Shown here: one piece after another, positions 1 through 10,385 of the stretch
Layout: each line of letters starts with the position of its first letter
Numbering within the stretch: position 1 is the first letter of the stretch
Source: Phallusia mammillata
Lineage: Eukaryota > Chordata > Ascidiacea > Phlebobranchia > Ascidiidae
DNA: 64,000 nucleotides
NCBI GenBank assembly: GCA_003260075.1
Contig: QLIY01000151.1
Span: 122,592-186,591 of the forward strand
Direction of reading: 5' to 3'
The notes under the pieces: generated by a model
Database searches by the model: none
What the model was told of the DNA's origin: nothing
What the model saw: only the letters and a program-made list of their open reading frames with translations
Made by a program: the position numbers and the translations under genes

Positions 1-213
1 TATTGGGCTGCGCTTAATATGATGTACAAAATCGTAGGCGCCTTTCCGTCTTGTTAAAACATATTGTGTACACGTAGGTGGACCTGTATGACTTGTGAAC
101 TGCACGAATGTACAGACACATTATATATACTGCACAAAGACAACACACCTAAAATTGGTTTTAAATATTTTAAATTTTTTAATACATCAAAACCTTGGAC
201 TGGGTGGTATATC

Positions 214-370
214 CAGTGGTGGGATTCAATTTTTTTGTCAGCCTGTTCTATCACAAAAGTAATATTTTTCCGCTGGTTCATTGACAGTAAATCCATTGAC
301 AGTAATCAGTAAATGCTAAGTTTCGCAGATCTCATAAAATTTCGTGGGAACCGACTGAATCTCCCCACTG
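214..370. mobile_element. hAT-type MITE, 157 bp, perfect 8-bp target duplication
   Basis: Terminal inverted repeats begin CAGTGGTGGGATTC at the left and read CAGTGGGGAGATTCAGTC on the other strand at the right. The flanks 206-213 and 371-378 are both GGTATATC, a perfect 8-bp target site duplication, as expected for the hAT superfamily. No transposase is present. It lies in the makorin intron after exon 9. A related copy is at 54436-54603. Confidence 0.88.
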
Positions 371-415
371 GGTATATCATTTGGGTAAATAGACACTGCA
401 AGGGGTTTGACATAC

Positions 416-3413
416 CTGAGATGATCTTTATAACCCTTAATGAGTTTTTGTTTCTCTTCTTGGTCTTCAATCCATGTTTCGCTAGGTGTAACAAATGATG
501 AAGAAACTCTGCACTGAGGACAAGCCCTTGAAGAAACAATGCTAGTTTAAAACTAGATCAGATAATATTAGTTAAAACACAATTTGCCCCAAAAATGTTC
601 AAAAACTTGACAGTGGTATGTTTTGTGATTGTTGCATTTCAAAATACATGAGCTATTGAAATGGCCAACATCATAAATGCCCAATGCAGCCAGCAGTTAA
701 ACTTATACTGATCATTATTATGTGCAATAAATCATGACCAGTCGGCTAAGTACAGTTTACAACCAATGTCATACCACAAATGTTAGTCATTTTGTGTGTC
801 AACAGATATATATAGGTTGAAAACCATACACACAAATACATGTATGATAACAGAATATTACCGCTGAAACTTTTTTTCCTTTTGTGGTGTAATAAATTCT
901 GTATTACCACGTTAAGATGATGCAACAAAGTTATTAAACATCAGAACTCATGTTCAAGAGATTAATAGGAGATAATCTTGATGTTATGTGCTGACATTTA
1001 ATAAGCACAAATTATAATTGTTGCCTCAAATTTTTAATGTTAGCTCTGTTTAACTGTAGAAATGAACCCCCCCCCCATATAGGTTGAAAACCATACACAC
1101 AAATACATGTATGATAACAGAATATTACCGCTGAAACTTTTTTTCCTTTTGTGGTGTAATAAATTCTGTATTACCACGTTAAGATGATGCAACAAAGTTA
1201 TTAAACATCAGAACTCATGTTCAAGAGATTAATAGGAGATAATCTTGATGTTATGTGCTGACATTTAATAAGCACAAATTATAATTGCTGCCTGAAATTT
1301 TTAATGTTAGCTCCGTTTAACTGTAGGAATGAGATTGACTTACTTTACAACTGTATTATTAAAGGCCTTTGCACTCCTCCACTTTCGAATACAGTCTAAA
1401 CAGAATGGATGATTGCAATTTTCCAGAATACCAAACTTTCTGTCTTTTTTCTGTGCCTTTTCCCAAACCTAAGACAACACAAAAGCCTTTTGAATTTTCT
1501 GCAACAAACTTTTATATTTCCACAATATTTCATTGTTATTTGCCTTATTTAAAATGTATCAAATATTTTTTTTTACTTACCACTTCCATACAGATTCCGC
1601 ACGCTAGTTCACTGCTTTTGGCAATCTTAAATGATTCCTTCATGTCTTCCTCATGATATTGAAAACATTCCTGCATAAACAAAGCTCTCATAAACTCACT
1701 GGCTACAGTTAAAGTAATTGGAAGGTTAAATGTTACTTCCACAGTCTTTTTAAATAGAGAGTCTTTTGCTACAAAAGTACAAACATTGATTACAACTAAC
1801 GTCTTCACCTTTTAAAAGGTCACTGCTTATAGTTATAAGAATAGGAATAAGGTTATTAATCAGCCCTTTTAAAAAAGTTCTTGGTAAGATATTAGTCTAT
1901 CCAATATCCAATAAAAGTACATATAAGGATGACAATTATTCCCATATGAGTCAAGTTCATTGATTATAGCTATAAGAGTTGGTATAAAGTTACTTGAGTA
2001 TACATTTAAAAAGTGGTAAGATAGTCTACCATACAAAAGTACAGGCAGAGATTGCAACTCACCTCTTTATGTTTTTCCTGCTGTTTAACATCAGTAGGAT
2101 GTAGAATATTCAGACCACACATGTCACACATCAAACCATGTAAGAAGGCACAATTTTCACCATTACTGAAACAAGTAACATGTTTGGTTTGGTCCATATT
2201 AAACATTATGCGACAATGAAACCCTAGTTACCTGCAATCACCATTTAAGGCATATGGACATAACTCATCAAATTTGCTACACAATGTTGATGGAGACGCT
2301 TCTTTATCAATTCCAGTTTTGACTGCAGAACTGTATGTGCCAACATCTATTACAAGAAAAGCTCAAAATAACAAGGTGTAACAGGAAGACATTTTAATAA
2401 AAAAAGAAATCATGTCCCTCATATATTACTGATGATGGAATAAGCATTTGCCAAAACCCAAAAGATTTGAACAATAAGCATGCCGCTTTTTACGCTTATT
2501 TGAGCTGTTATGTTTGTTATTGGACATTTACTTATATGTTTAATTCTTTGTACCTCTTGGGGAATACTGTTTTCCTGGAACAAATTCTGCAGCATTTACC
2601 CAGTCGACATCATTGGACTTGCTGTCCAGAATAGTCGGTCTGCAATTAAACACATATTACAATCAAGGCTATAAATTCAAACCAGGTACAAAGATATATG
2701 ATACATACTGTTCTAATGTTGCTGTTTGTTCGACCGGCTTTAAAGGTTTATCCACTTTGATGTGATCATATCTGGAAAGGAATTGCAGTTTGCATTTATA
2801 TATAAGCTGCTTTTTGAACATTAAACACAGCCTAAATCAGTATATATATTAAATTTATTGAAACCATAATACACAATAAAGCTCATAACATTGAACAGTC
2901 AATAAAGGAAGTAAATATTTTTTGGCACAAATCACTCGAGTTATACACAACATTTTTGGTAAACAAAGAATAACGGTATAAAAGCACCATTTAACAATTT
3001 ACCTGCATTTATCTCCATAAACACATTTTCCACTTTGATAATATCTGCAAACCATGTCCAAGGGATCTTTCCTATCATGTGAGTATTTACAACTGTTTCC
3101 AAACTTGCAAATTCCATGTAAGTAATATCTGAAAGCAGCATTTAGCATTAGAAATTGATGACCAAAATGTTAGTGAAGATATCTCTGCAACTACCTAATT
3201 AAAGTCACAGATTAAACTGTTTTTGTAGTTTTTTGTAGCAATTGTTAAAGTAGTACACTCAATATTAACATAATTCGAAATCGTACTTTTTAGCCAAAAC
3301 AAAATTATAGTCCTTAAGTACACTGGACATAAATAAAGTATGCTCTTGACAAATAATACATACCGGCAGAGAATTTTCTTTGACCAAGGCTCGCTGGCTT
3401 GTTCTGTTGCCAT
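416..3413 (-). CDS. MKRN: Makorin RING/C3H zinc-finger E3 ubiquitin ligase (3' end outside window)
   Basis: Nine coding exons: 3364-3413, 3003-3128, 2709-2771, 2554-2639, 2232-2346, 2063-2165, 1581-1670, 1344-1468, 416-526; all junctions are GT-AG and phases join without a break (289 codons plus 2 nt). The protein starts [10 protein letters not shown]. It carries two N-terminal C3H fingers (C16/C24/C30/H34 and C44/C52/C58/H62), the makorin linker motif [10 protein letters not shown], a third C3H finger, the makorin Cys-His segment ([13 protein letters not shown]), and a C3HC4 RING split over exons 7-9 (CGICMEV, then [18 protein letters not shown], then ACPQCR). This order is diagnostic of makorins, which are ubiquitin ligases with RNA-binding C3H fingers. 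The last C3H finger expected after the RING is not found in 1-415, so the final exon lies beyond the window edge. Intron 8 carries a 10-C gap, and the intron after exon 9 carries a hAT MITE. Which makorin paralog cannot be decided. Confidence 0.93.
807..1332. repeat. Direct copies around a 10-C run (gap junction)
   Basis: Copy 807-1066, then C x10 at 1067-1076, then copy 1077-1332, within makorin intron 8. The copies differ at only a few bases. Read as overlapping contig ends around a gap placeholder. Confidence 0.85.
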
Positions 3414-4431
3414 ATTTGACTGCTAGCCTTCACCGACTGGTTGCAACGTCAGTCAGACGTCGAAAGGTAACAGGAACGATGGCTTCCTTGCCCAGCCCAC
3501 AAAACAGACGAAGTACTAACGGTGTTACGCAACTAAAGGCAATATCTTGTGTTGACGACGAATACACACAAAAACAGCAACGGAGTACGCTTTAGACTTC
3601 GAGATCTGTTGACGCAACGGACATTTAGTCATAGCTAGAACACGCAGCAAAGTAAAGTAACACAAAAACAAACGCTTGCTCGCGGAACAGAAACAAAAAT
3701 CAGCTGACACAGTTCAATGAATGACTATTGCAACCTTTGTTACGTCATAGTTCGTGAATAGCAGTGTCACGCATGGTTGCGTTATAATTACCACCGTTTT
3801 ATTCATAAAAGGCCGTTGTGGGACAATAAAAAACAGAGTCTACGTTACTTACTTCAAGTATTTTAAGCCAAAAAAATAAATAAATTACTTTAAATTTCAA
3901 ATACAAAGTAAAAACGTTGATTTTGCAAAGAAGCTCTTCAAAACAGTTCTAAACTCTGTTATATCTGCTACTGTGTAGTTCTATATCGTTTTCACAGTAT
4001 TATATCAGGTAAAACCTGCCAACCTTCTTCTAAAATAAAACTGCCAAGGTCTATCTTGCATTTATTGCCTTTTTTGAATTACCTTTCACCAAGTGAGAAC
4101 GGGAGGGGCGTTATATGTGACACTTTTTCGTTGTTGTATTGCGTTTGCACCTTCGACGTGATAACAGCTGTAGATAATTTTAATCAAATAATAAACTGAA
4201 GATAAAGTTGCTACAGGTAATTCAAATGGCGTTTACTTATATTTGTTGTACCATATATGCATGAAGGCAAAGTTCACTAACATGTGCCAAGACCATACAA
4301 GAATATTTTGTAATAATCACATAATTTACCTTTTTGCTTGCCTAAACCATAAAAAACGAGGCATTAAGATAGCGAAAATTTAATGATAAACAACAAAAAC
4401 ATTGAGTAAAACGTAAAAGACAAAGGGAAAA
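3414..4431. other. Intergenic region between makorin start and HAUS7 stop
   Basis: Upstream (promoter side) of makorin and downstream of HAUS7, both on the minus strand. It holds no convincing ORF, tRNA or repeat. The makorin promoter should lie just above 3413 in the relatively GC-rich stretch to about 3780, but no TATA box is evident. Confidence 0.5.
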
Positions 4432-6361
4432 TCAACTGGAATTTTTTATTGCAGCAGATTTCTTAAGAAAGTTGCATTCCTCCTCCAAAATTCTATCTGA
4501 AATTTCAAACAAAGTTTACAAAATTATCAAGGTCAAAGCAATAAATCAAGTCTCCTATTTAGGTTTCAATTTTACATGAATTGCAACATAACTTAAACCA
4601 AAATTTACCTTTACTTTCACCTTTTGTGCAAGTAGAAACATTGTCATGAAATTTTTTGATCTGCTTTAAATTTTCCACCATCTACAATCACAAAAAAAAA
4701 ATTAAAAATAACTTTTATTAAAACAAAATTCAATATAATGGTATTGACAATACCTTTATGTAGTTTGAAAGCTGCCTGTCAGTGCTTTGGATTGTGGGGC
4801 CAAGGTGACCAAATGTTGGGGCAGTGCGTGTACAAAATGGTCTCATGTTATTGTCAAATGTTTCATTGAATGTAGTTTCCAATTGGTCAAGGTCACCAAC
4901 CATCAAGTTTAGAGAACAGGTAAGTTTATTTAGTCGTGAAGGATCATCTGATTTTATGGCCGAATTTGGAAACTGGAGACAAAGGTTTGAATTTAAGATA
5001 ACAAAAATAACACTGAATAAACATACAGCAAAATGCTGACTTCAGATTCCAACTGAGACAATTTTTCCTCGTACCCAGCAAATTCTTTCTTTAACTCCAT
5101 CAAATGTGAGGATATATCTTCAGGTGAGACCCGCATGGTTCTAAACAAAGACCTCTTAAAATCTGATGGGCCAAATTGGCAAATATTATTCACAGTGAAA
5201 GACTGTAACAACTCTAACCCATATTGCTATCCCATACTAACAAACAATATGTTACAAACCTAAAATGTGTTTTTTAAACAAACTACTCAGCGTAACAACC
5301 AACCACCATAAAACCATTCAAAAAAAGTATATATACACACTTTGATTGTGGAAGCAGCTTTTGTGACATGTGCACTTCCTTGATAATTGCTGGTGGTAGG
5401 AGAACAGTGGGCTCTGCAAATGCTGATGAAACGTTGCATGTTTTTAGTAGTTTTTCCATTGTGGAATGGATAACATTTGGCTCAGGTAAACCCATATTGG
5501 AACAAGCTTTATCAGATGATTTTGCTATCACTAGTAGATTTTCCCAAAATACGATCTGCTTTGGGGATGAAGCTGTGCCCTAAAAATTAAAACAATTAAA
5601 AAAAATGAATTCCAACAATGAAAACATTTGTGTACTTTTATCAGCTCAAAATCATCTGATGAACACAAAAACAAGAGAGAAGCAAGAGATGTCAATAAAG
5701 GAACCATTCCTTCAACTTGAAGATTTGCAGAGTAGTTGCCATGCTTTTGAGAATAACTTTCAATTTGCTTCTCAAATTCTGGATCAATACTGAAATCAAG
5801 CAACAAAAACACACATAAGCATTTTGTAATTTGGGAATTTTAACATTTTAAGGTTTCTTGGTCATTATGTAATAAAACAGACTCTGAGATTAATCTGTAT
5901 GCAATTAACCAAATTTATCTACAATATGTAAATTTACCTTGAAAACACCCATGTTAATAGCCTCATTCTGTATGGGCTGGGGTGCAGCAAAAGCTCTGAA
6001 AGGTATGTTGGATCAATATCAGCTGTGTATGGACATCCAATCATCTACAAACAATGTAAGTGTGAATAAGTTATGCTAGTGACAGTAAGGAGTAAGGACT
6101 CAAAGAGCTTTATTTTAGAATTAATAAAACAAATTTGCATAAATCTACAGTGACCTTAGCTGCTGTAAAGAGCATAACCTAGAGGCACCATTTGTTTGCA
6201 TAGCAAAACAATAATAAAATCCCATTGACTTAGTTTTATAATTTATATTACCATTAGTCCATTACCAATAACATATTTAATAACAAGCAAACCTCAAAAC
6301 AATTTAAAAATTCAACAGCCGTGTCGTGTGGAATCATTTCTCTATGTGTGTGAGGTTCCAT
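4432..6361 (-). CDS. HAUS7: HAUS augmin-like complex subunit 7
   Basis: Eight exons: 6293-6361, 5938-6044, 5636-5789, 5337-5579, 5041-5202, 4754-4972, 4609-4681, 4432-4496. All have GT-AG borders and compatible phases, giving 363 aa; vertebrate HAUS7 is about 368 aa. The N-terminus contains a CPYTADIDPTYLSELLLHPS segment followed by PYRMRLLTWVF, which fits the HAUS7 pattern CPF...I....ELL.SPS.YRLEILEW. The C-terminal half is coiled-coil-like (LMELKKEFAGYEEKLSQLES). Augmin recruits gamma-tubulin to existing spindle microtubules so that new ones branch off. The exon 4 donor (TGT|GTATAT) was chosen over two nearer GTs because only it keeps frame with the next acceptor. Identification is by recalled similarity of the N-terminal motif plus length; another small coiled-coil protein is possible but less likely. 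Confidence 0.78.
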
Positions 6362-6577
6362 ATTCTGAAATATTTTCCACTAAATCGTAGCAACGAAGAA
6401 CAATCAACTCTTTCGATCTTTGATTGTTTATTTTTATGTTTACCGCTCACGGTTCCGCTTGATTAGTCAAAACATGAAGGGGATTTTTTTAACGGTTTGG
6501 ATAGAAATCTTGCTTATTCCAATCGAAATCTGTTGTCAAGTACGCTCAGTTATTTTATAGCTGAAAAGGACAAAGAA
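6362..6577. promoter_or_regulatory. Compact shared divergent promoter, HAUS7 / CCDC103
   Basis: Only 216 bp separate the two start codons, which face away from each other. The stretch is AT-rich with no clear TATA box. Such spacing implies one bidirectional promoter serving a spindle gene and a ciliary gene. This is inference from layout only. Confidence 0.55.
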
Positions 6578-7246
6578 ATGACAGATTTTGACGATGCATT
6601 GGACTTTAAAAGCCTGGAAAAAGAGCTGGCAACTGCTGTAGCTAAAGACGAAAAATACCAGCGTGAAAATGATGCAAAGTTTCGAGCTATTCACCAAAAA
6701 GTTCAAAGTTATGAAGAATTTCGTGATATTGTGGAAGCGTCGCATTTAAAACCACTTGATAGGGAAGATAAACTGGGTGGAATGTCATACCAAAAATGGA
6801 ATGCTTTGTCCACAAATAAAACAGGCCAATCTGAAGTAGGCCATTCAAACTCTGATAAACTGGAAGACATTAAACAACCAAAAACCAGTCAGGATTTTCA
6901 CCGCACCTGGAAACAACAATGCCAAACTCAACATGACAAAAGCTCATATCTTTTTAGCATCAGTGCAGAAACACTTAACAAGTGTTTTGCTGTTGAATAC
7001 CCTATGGGAGAAATTCTACTGTGTATTGGGTCTTGTGATATAAACAGCAATGCTTCTCAAATTTTAACTGTGCTTGATGTTATGGGTAAAGCCAAACGAT
7101 TTCGGCTACTGCTTGATTTTCTGTCAACCAAAGAACAGAAGCAGCTCGTCGAGATTTTTGTAACACTGAAAACTCATTTTGAACAAGATGACACCAAACA
7201 TGTTGAGAAATTAAATTTGCTGACAGAAAAATACAATGTAACATGA
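6578..7246 (+). CDS. CCDC103: CCDC103 / dynein axonemal assembly factor 19
   Basis: Intronless, 222 aa from the ATG at 6578. An in-frame ATG at 6497 would add 27 residues, but the 6578 start aligns with the family N-terminus: it reads MTDFDDALDFKSLEKEL where the vertebrate protein has a short leader before FKALEKEL. Next comes the family signature YQRENDAKFRAI...YEEFRDIVEASHLKPLDR (coiled coil plus conserved loop). The C-terminal part (FHRTWKQQ to VEIFVTLKTHF) is the helical RPAP3_C-like domain of CCDC103. The human protein is about 242 aa. CCDC103 binds axonemal microtubules and is needed to attach outer dynein arms in motile cilia. It has a divergent neighbour, HAUS7, and a convergent one, UFSP1. 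A poly(A) signal AATAAA lies at 7344-7349. Confidence 0.92.
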   Translation: MTDFDDALDFKSLEKELATAVAKDEKYQRENDAKFRAIHQKVQSYEEFRDIVEASHLKPLDREDKLGGMSYQKWNALSTNKTGQSEVGHSNSDKLEDIKQPKTSQDFHRTWKQQCQTQHDKSSYLFSISAETLNKCFAVEYPMGEILLCIGSCDINSNASQILTVLDVMGKAKRFRLLLDFLSTKEQKQLVEIFVTLKTHFEQDDTKHVEKLNLLTEKYNVT

Positions 7247-7343
7247 CCACATATGTCAATATCATCTGCTGATGTAATACATGCTTTTTTTCATTTCAAA
7301 ACATTTATCAGTTTTTGAATCTCTTTTATTTGTTATGTATATA

Positions 7344-7349
7344 AATAAA
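7344..7349 (+). terminator. Candidate poly(A) signal of CCDC103
   Basis: AATAAA about 100 bp after the stop. The minus-strand AATAAA for UFSP1 is at 7325-7330, so the two convergent transcripts should overlap in antisense at their 3' ends. Confidence 0.6.
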
Positions 7350-7352
7350 CTT

Positions 7353-8015
7353 TTACAGTTTTGCCATTGCTTGTGGTAAACAGAAATTGTAAAAAGATGT
7401 TTTATCAAAACTGTTTATATGCCGCCATGACAGCCAATTTTCATCGATAATGGTTTCAATTTTTGGTTGAGTTTTTGCACAATGTGGGTCTAATATTAGA
7501 AGCTGGGCATCTGAAGTCTCTTTTTCATGTGCAATGCCAAGAACACACTTTGAGGCAGCATCTTGATCACCACCCATCATCACAGGACTTCCAAATTTTG
7601 TAAAATGGTCCTTTAACATATCAACAACAGTACTCAAACTGTCTGTTGATGTTAAGTGATAGACTTTGCAAGGGATGTCATAAAAATAATCCAAACAATA
7701 GCACACTTCTAGAGAACCAATCCAGTCCCTGGAATTGATAAATGTCTTTGGTTTATCTTGCATGTCAACCAAAGCTGTTTGTATGTCCAGAATGGATGGC
7801 ACAGGTGTTTGCTTTGATGGTGTGCTGTAATATGCCCAGCTGCATAAAGTTTGTAAAGTTCTGTAGCCACAGCCCCAACCTCTATCATCAACTGAATCAC
7901 AGCAATAATGGTAGTAGGCATATTTCCCTTGTGCAAGGTTTAGGGAGGCTGTCTCATTTGGAGGTGCAATTTTTTCATGAACATTTTCAAGTAGATAAGC
8001 AGGATCTTTAGCCAT
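7353..8015 (-). CDS. UFSP1: UFM1-specific protease 1
   Basis: Intronless, 220 aa; the mouse protein is about 217 aa. It is a peptidase C78 family cysteine protease that matures the ubiquitin-like modifier UFM1 and removes it from substrates. Visible catalytic features: Cys49 in DDRGWGCGYRTLQ, the Asp176-Pro177-His178 triplet in LLILDPH, and the conserved MMGGDQDA segment before them. These match the Cys-Asp-His arrangement of mouse UFSP1 (C53, D175, H177), so the enzyme looks intact. The long N-terminal extension of UFSP2 is absent, which supports UFSP1. It converges on CCDC103, with 106 bp between stop codons. Start: the first ATG, followed directly by the conserved N-terminal segment. Confidence 0.93.
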   Translation of the reverse strand: MAKDPAYLLENVHEKIAPPNETASLNLAQGKYAYYHYCCDSVDDRGWGCGYRTLQTLCSWAYYSTPSKQTPVPSILDIQTALVDMQDKPKTFINSRDWIGSLEVCYCLDYFYDIPCKVYHLTSTDSLSTVVDMLKDHFTKFGSPVMMGGDQDAASKCVLGIAHEKETSDAQLLILDPHCAKTQPKIETIIDENWLSWRHINSFDKTSFYNFCLPQAMAKL

Positions 8016-9064
8016 GCTGATGTGGTCAGATTAAACAACTTATGGACTACAAATTTAGTTAATAAGTTGTTGTTTTATTAACTGCAACTGGATATATAGA
8101 ATTATTGGTCGTTTACAAACAAAGCATTACACACAATGTAAAAGATTAATTTTAATGGTGATGACTGATGACTTAAATAATAAGCTGCAGCACCAGACCT
8201 GGATAGGTTTTACTGCTTAAGAATGACCCCCCCCCCCCAATGTAAAAGATTAATTTTAATGGTGATGACTGATGACTTAAATAATTAGCTGCAGCACCAG
8301 ACCTGGATAGGTTTTACTGCTTAAGTGAAGGTTAGGCTACAGGTTGATTATAATGTTTGTACAAAGTAAACACAAATAAACGGATGTTTCGAGCAACTGT
8401 TTCTTTTTACAAACAATGGGATCAACGTATCGTTTCTGAACTCTATAGCTTCCAGGATGTGGTTATTCCCCTTCTCAAGAAAAAAACAAATGTTGTCATA
8501 GAAACTTAACTGTTTTAAACTTCGCTTCAGTTTTGTGGCACTAACATAAAAAATTCGAAAACTTGAAACAATAAGGCTGTTTCAAAATTGTGTGTTTAAA
8601 CTTATTTACTACACAAAACTCTAAAATAATCCTTTCTGTCAAAAGATTTATGTGGTGACTTGAATGCTCCGGATTATATAAATTCCAAAGCGACGAATTG
8701 CAGTTTTCTTAATAAGTTTTAAAACTTCGTAACTTACTGCTGTTTTGTTTTGTACTTCTGACTCTATTTTGTCGTTAAGTAAATCACACCTTATAAAAAA
8801 GAAGAATGTGTCATAAACAGGTTTAGTTACTGTTGTGTTTGGGGTCAGTACTTGCTCTAAAGTAATGTATAGTTGTCAACTTTGCTGGTCCAAAGCCAAT
8901 TTGCGGTTATAAGGTGTTTTATTAAATCCGATTTGTTGTATGGATTCCAGAAAAATGTGTTTGTATTTACACACGCCGAACAACTAATAAACACTTGTAT
9001 TTTAGTCAGTTACATTGTTGGTGATAAGCTTAGTTTAAATGCTGTAGAAGTGTAGATTGATTTC
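8016..9064. other. Intergenic region, UFSP1 / IFT46 divergent spacer
   Basis: Contains a gap junction (copy 8135-8226, C run 8227-8238, copy 8239-8322, with one visible mismatch, AATAAG versus AATTAG). Presumed promoters of UFSP1 (-) and IFT46 (+) lie here. No TATA box could be assigned, and short ORFs such as 8873-9055 have no recognisable content. Confidence 0.6.
8135..8322. repeat. Direct copies around a 12-C run (gap junction)
   Basis: About 85 bp appear on each side of C 8227-8238, nearly identical. Same interpretation as the other C runs. Confidence 0.85.
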
Positions 9065-10129
9065 ATGGCTGGGACAGAAAATGCGAAATTGGTTGTAAAT
9101 CAACATTATGATGAAAGCTTGGATGTAAATGACCCTGAAGAAATAGCAAGCTTGTACAGTCCTACTCCAAGAAAGACACCTACTGGAGCTGCTGTTGAAA
9201 GTCTTCAAATCGCTTCTCGCCCAGAACCACTCATGGAAGCACCTCCCAATGTTGGATCAGAAGATACAAGCTTGAGTGAGTTTGATCAACCTCAAGCTCC
9301 CAGAAAACTTCCAAATAATGAACAAAAACAGTTGAACCAACCTGGAACTTTTACTGATGGAGATACCGATGACAGTGAGTCCTCATCAGATGAGGATGAA
9401 GATGGGGATGCCCCGGAAGGTGCCTATGATCCTGCTGACTATGAACATTTGACAGTGAGCCAAGAGATCAAGGAACTGTTTCAATATATTACTCGGTATA
9501 CACCTCAAACAATAGAGCTGGAACACAAATTGAAGCCGTTTAACCCTGACTACATTCCAGCAGTTGGGGATATTGATGCATTCCTTAAAGTGCCAAGGCC
9601 TGATGGACAACCAACGACACTAGGCCTCACTGTGTTGGATGAGCCGTGTGCAAAGCAATCAGATCCAACTGTGCTTGATTTACAGTTGAGAAATATCTCC
9701 AAGACCTCTGGTATTCGTGCAATGCAAGTGAGAAGCGTCAAAGATGCTGATAGGAACCCCAAGGCAATTGATGCATGGGTGGATAGCATTAATGATCTTC
9801 ATCGATCGAAACCACCACCCAATGTTCATTACACGAAAAGCATGCCTGATGTCGATCGCTTGATGGAAGAATGGCCACCAGAAATAGAAGAAATGCTAAG
9901 CAGGTTACAGCTTCCTACAGCAAATCTTGATTGCAACCTGCAGTCTTATGTTGACATGATATGTGGTGTTCTGGATATACCAGTGTACAAAAGTCGAATT
10001 CAGTCCTTGCATGTGCTTTTTAGTCTATATTCAGCTTTCAAGCAAAACCAGCAGTTTCAATCTGACAACATAGAACAAACAGGTGATGCTGGTGAAGCAA
10101 ATGGCCCTGAAGTGCTGCAGTTTGATTGA
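9065..10129 (+). CDS. IFT46: Intraflagellar transport protein 46
   Basis: Intronless, 354 aa. An acidic, low-complexity N-terminal third (roughly residues 98-113, DGDTDDSESSSDEDEDGD) precedes the conserved IFT46 core from about residue 118: YDPADYEHLTVSQEIKELFQ, then HKLKPFNPDYIPAVGDIDAF, LKVPRPDG, LDEPCAKQSDPTVL, NPKAIDAWVDSI, LHRSKPPPNVHYT, and DMICGVLDIPVYKSRIQSLH. These match the vertebrate and algal family closely. IFT46 is a core subunit of IFT-B, which carries cargo, notably outer dynein arm components, from cell body to ciliary tip. The start is the first ATG of the ORF and has a stop close upstream. It converges on RPL36 (stop to stop about 256 bp), with AATAAA at 10315-10320. Confidence 0.96.
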   Translation: MAGTENAKLVVNQHYDESLDVNDPEEIASLYSPTPRKTPTGAAVESLQIASRPEPLMEAPPNVGSEDTSLSEFDQPQAPRKLPNNEQKQLNQPGTFTDGDTDDSESSSDEDEDGDAPEGAYDPADYEHLTVSQEIKELFQYITRYTPQTIELEHKLKPFNPDYIPAVGDIDAFLKVPRPDGQPTTLGLTVLDEPCAKQSDPTVLDLQLRNISKTSGIRAMQVRSVKDADRNPKAIDAWVDSINDLHRSKPPPNVHYTKSMPDVDRLMEEWPPEIEEMLSRLQLPTANLDCNLQSYVDMICGVLDIPVYKSRIQSLHVLFSLYSAFKQNQQFQSDNIEQTGDAGEANGPEVLQFD

Positions 10130-10314
10130 TAGTGCAAAGGCCTGTCAAACTAGATGAATGAAATCACATGCATTACAGCTCAAAGTGCAGAAATCTCATA
10201 TGGTTCTAATGTTGTATACATGTAGTGTTGCTTTTTACATTCTTTTTCTTATGGTTCACACTGTTGTCAACCTTTCTGATTCATATGTATGTATATTTTT
10301 CTATGTCATTTTTA

Positions 10315-10320
10315 AATAAA
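10315..10320 (+). terminator. Poly(A) signal of IFT46
   Basis: AATAAA 186 bp after the stop codon and just before the convergent RPL36 3' end. Confidence 0.7.
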
Positions 10321-10385
10321 TGTTAGCAGCCAAATGATTTGGACTGTTTGTGTTTTATTCACGCAAAAGAAAACAACACAGCAGC

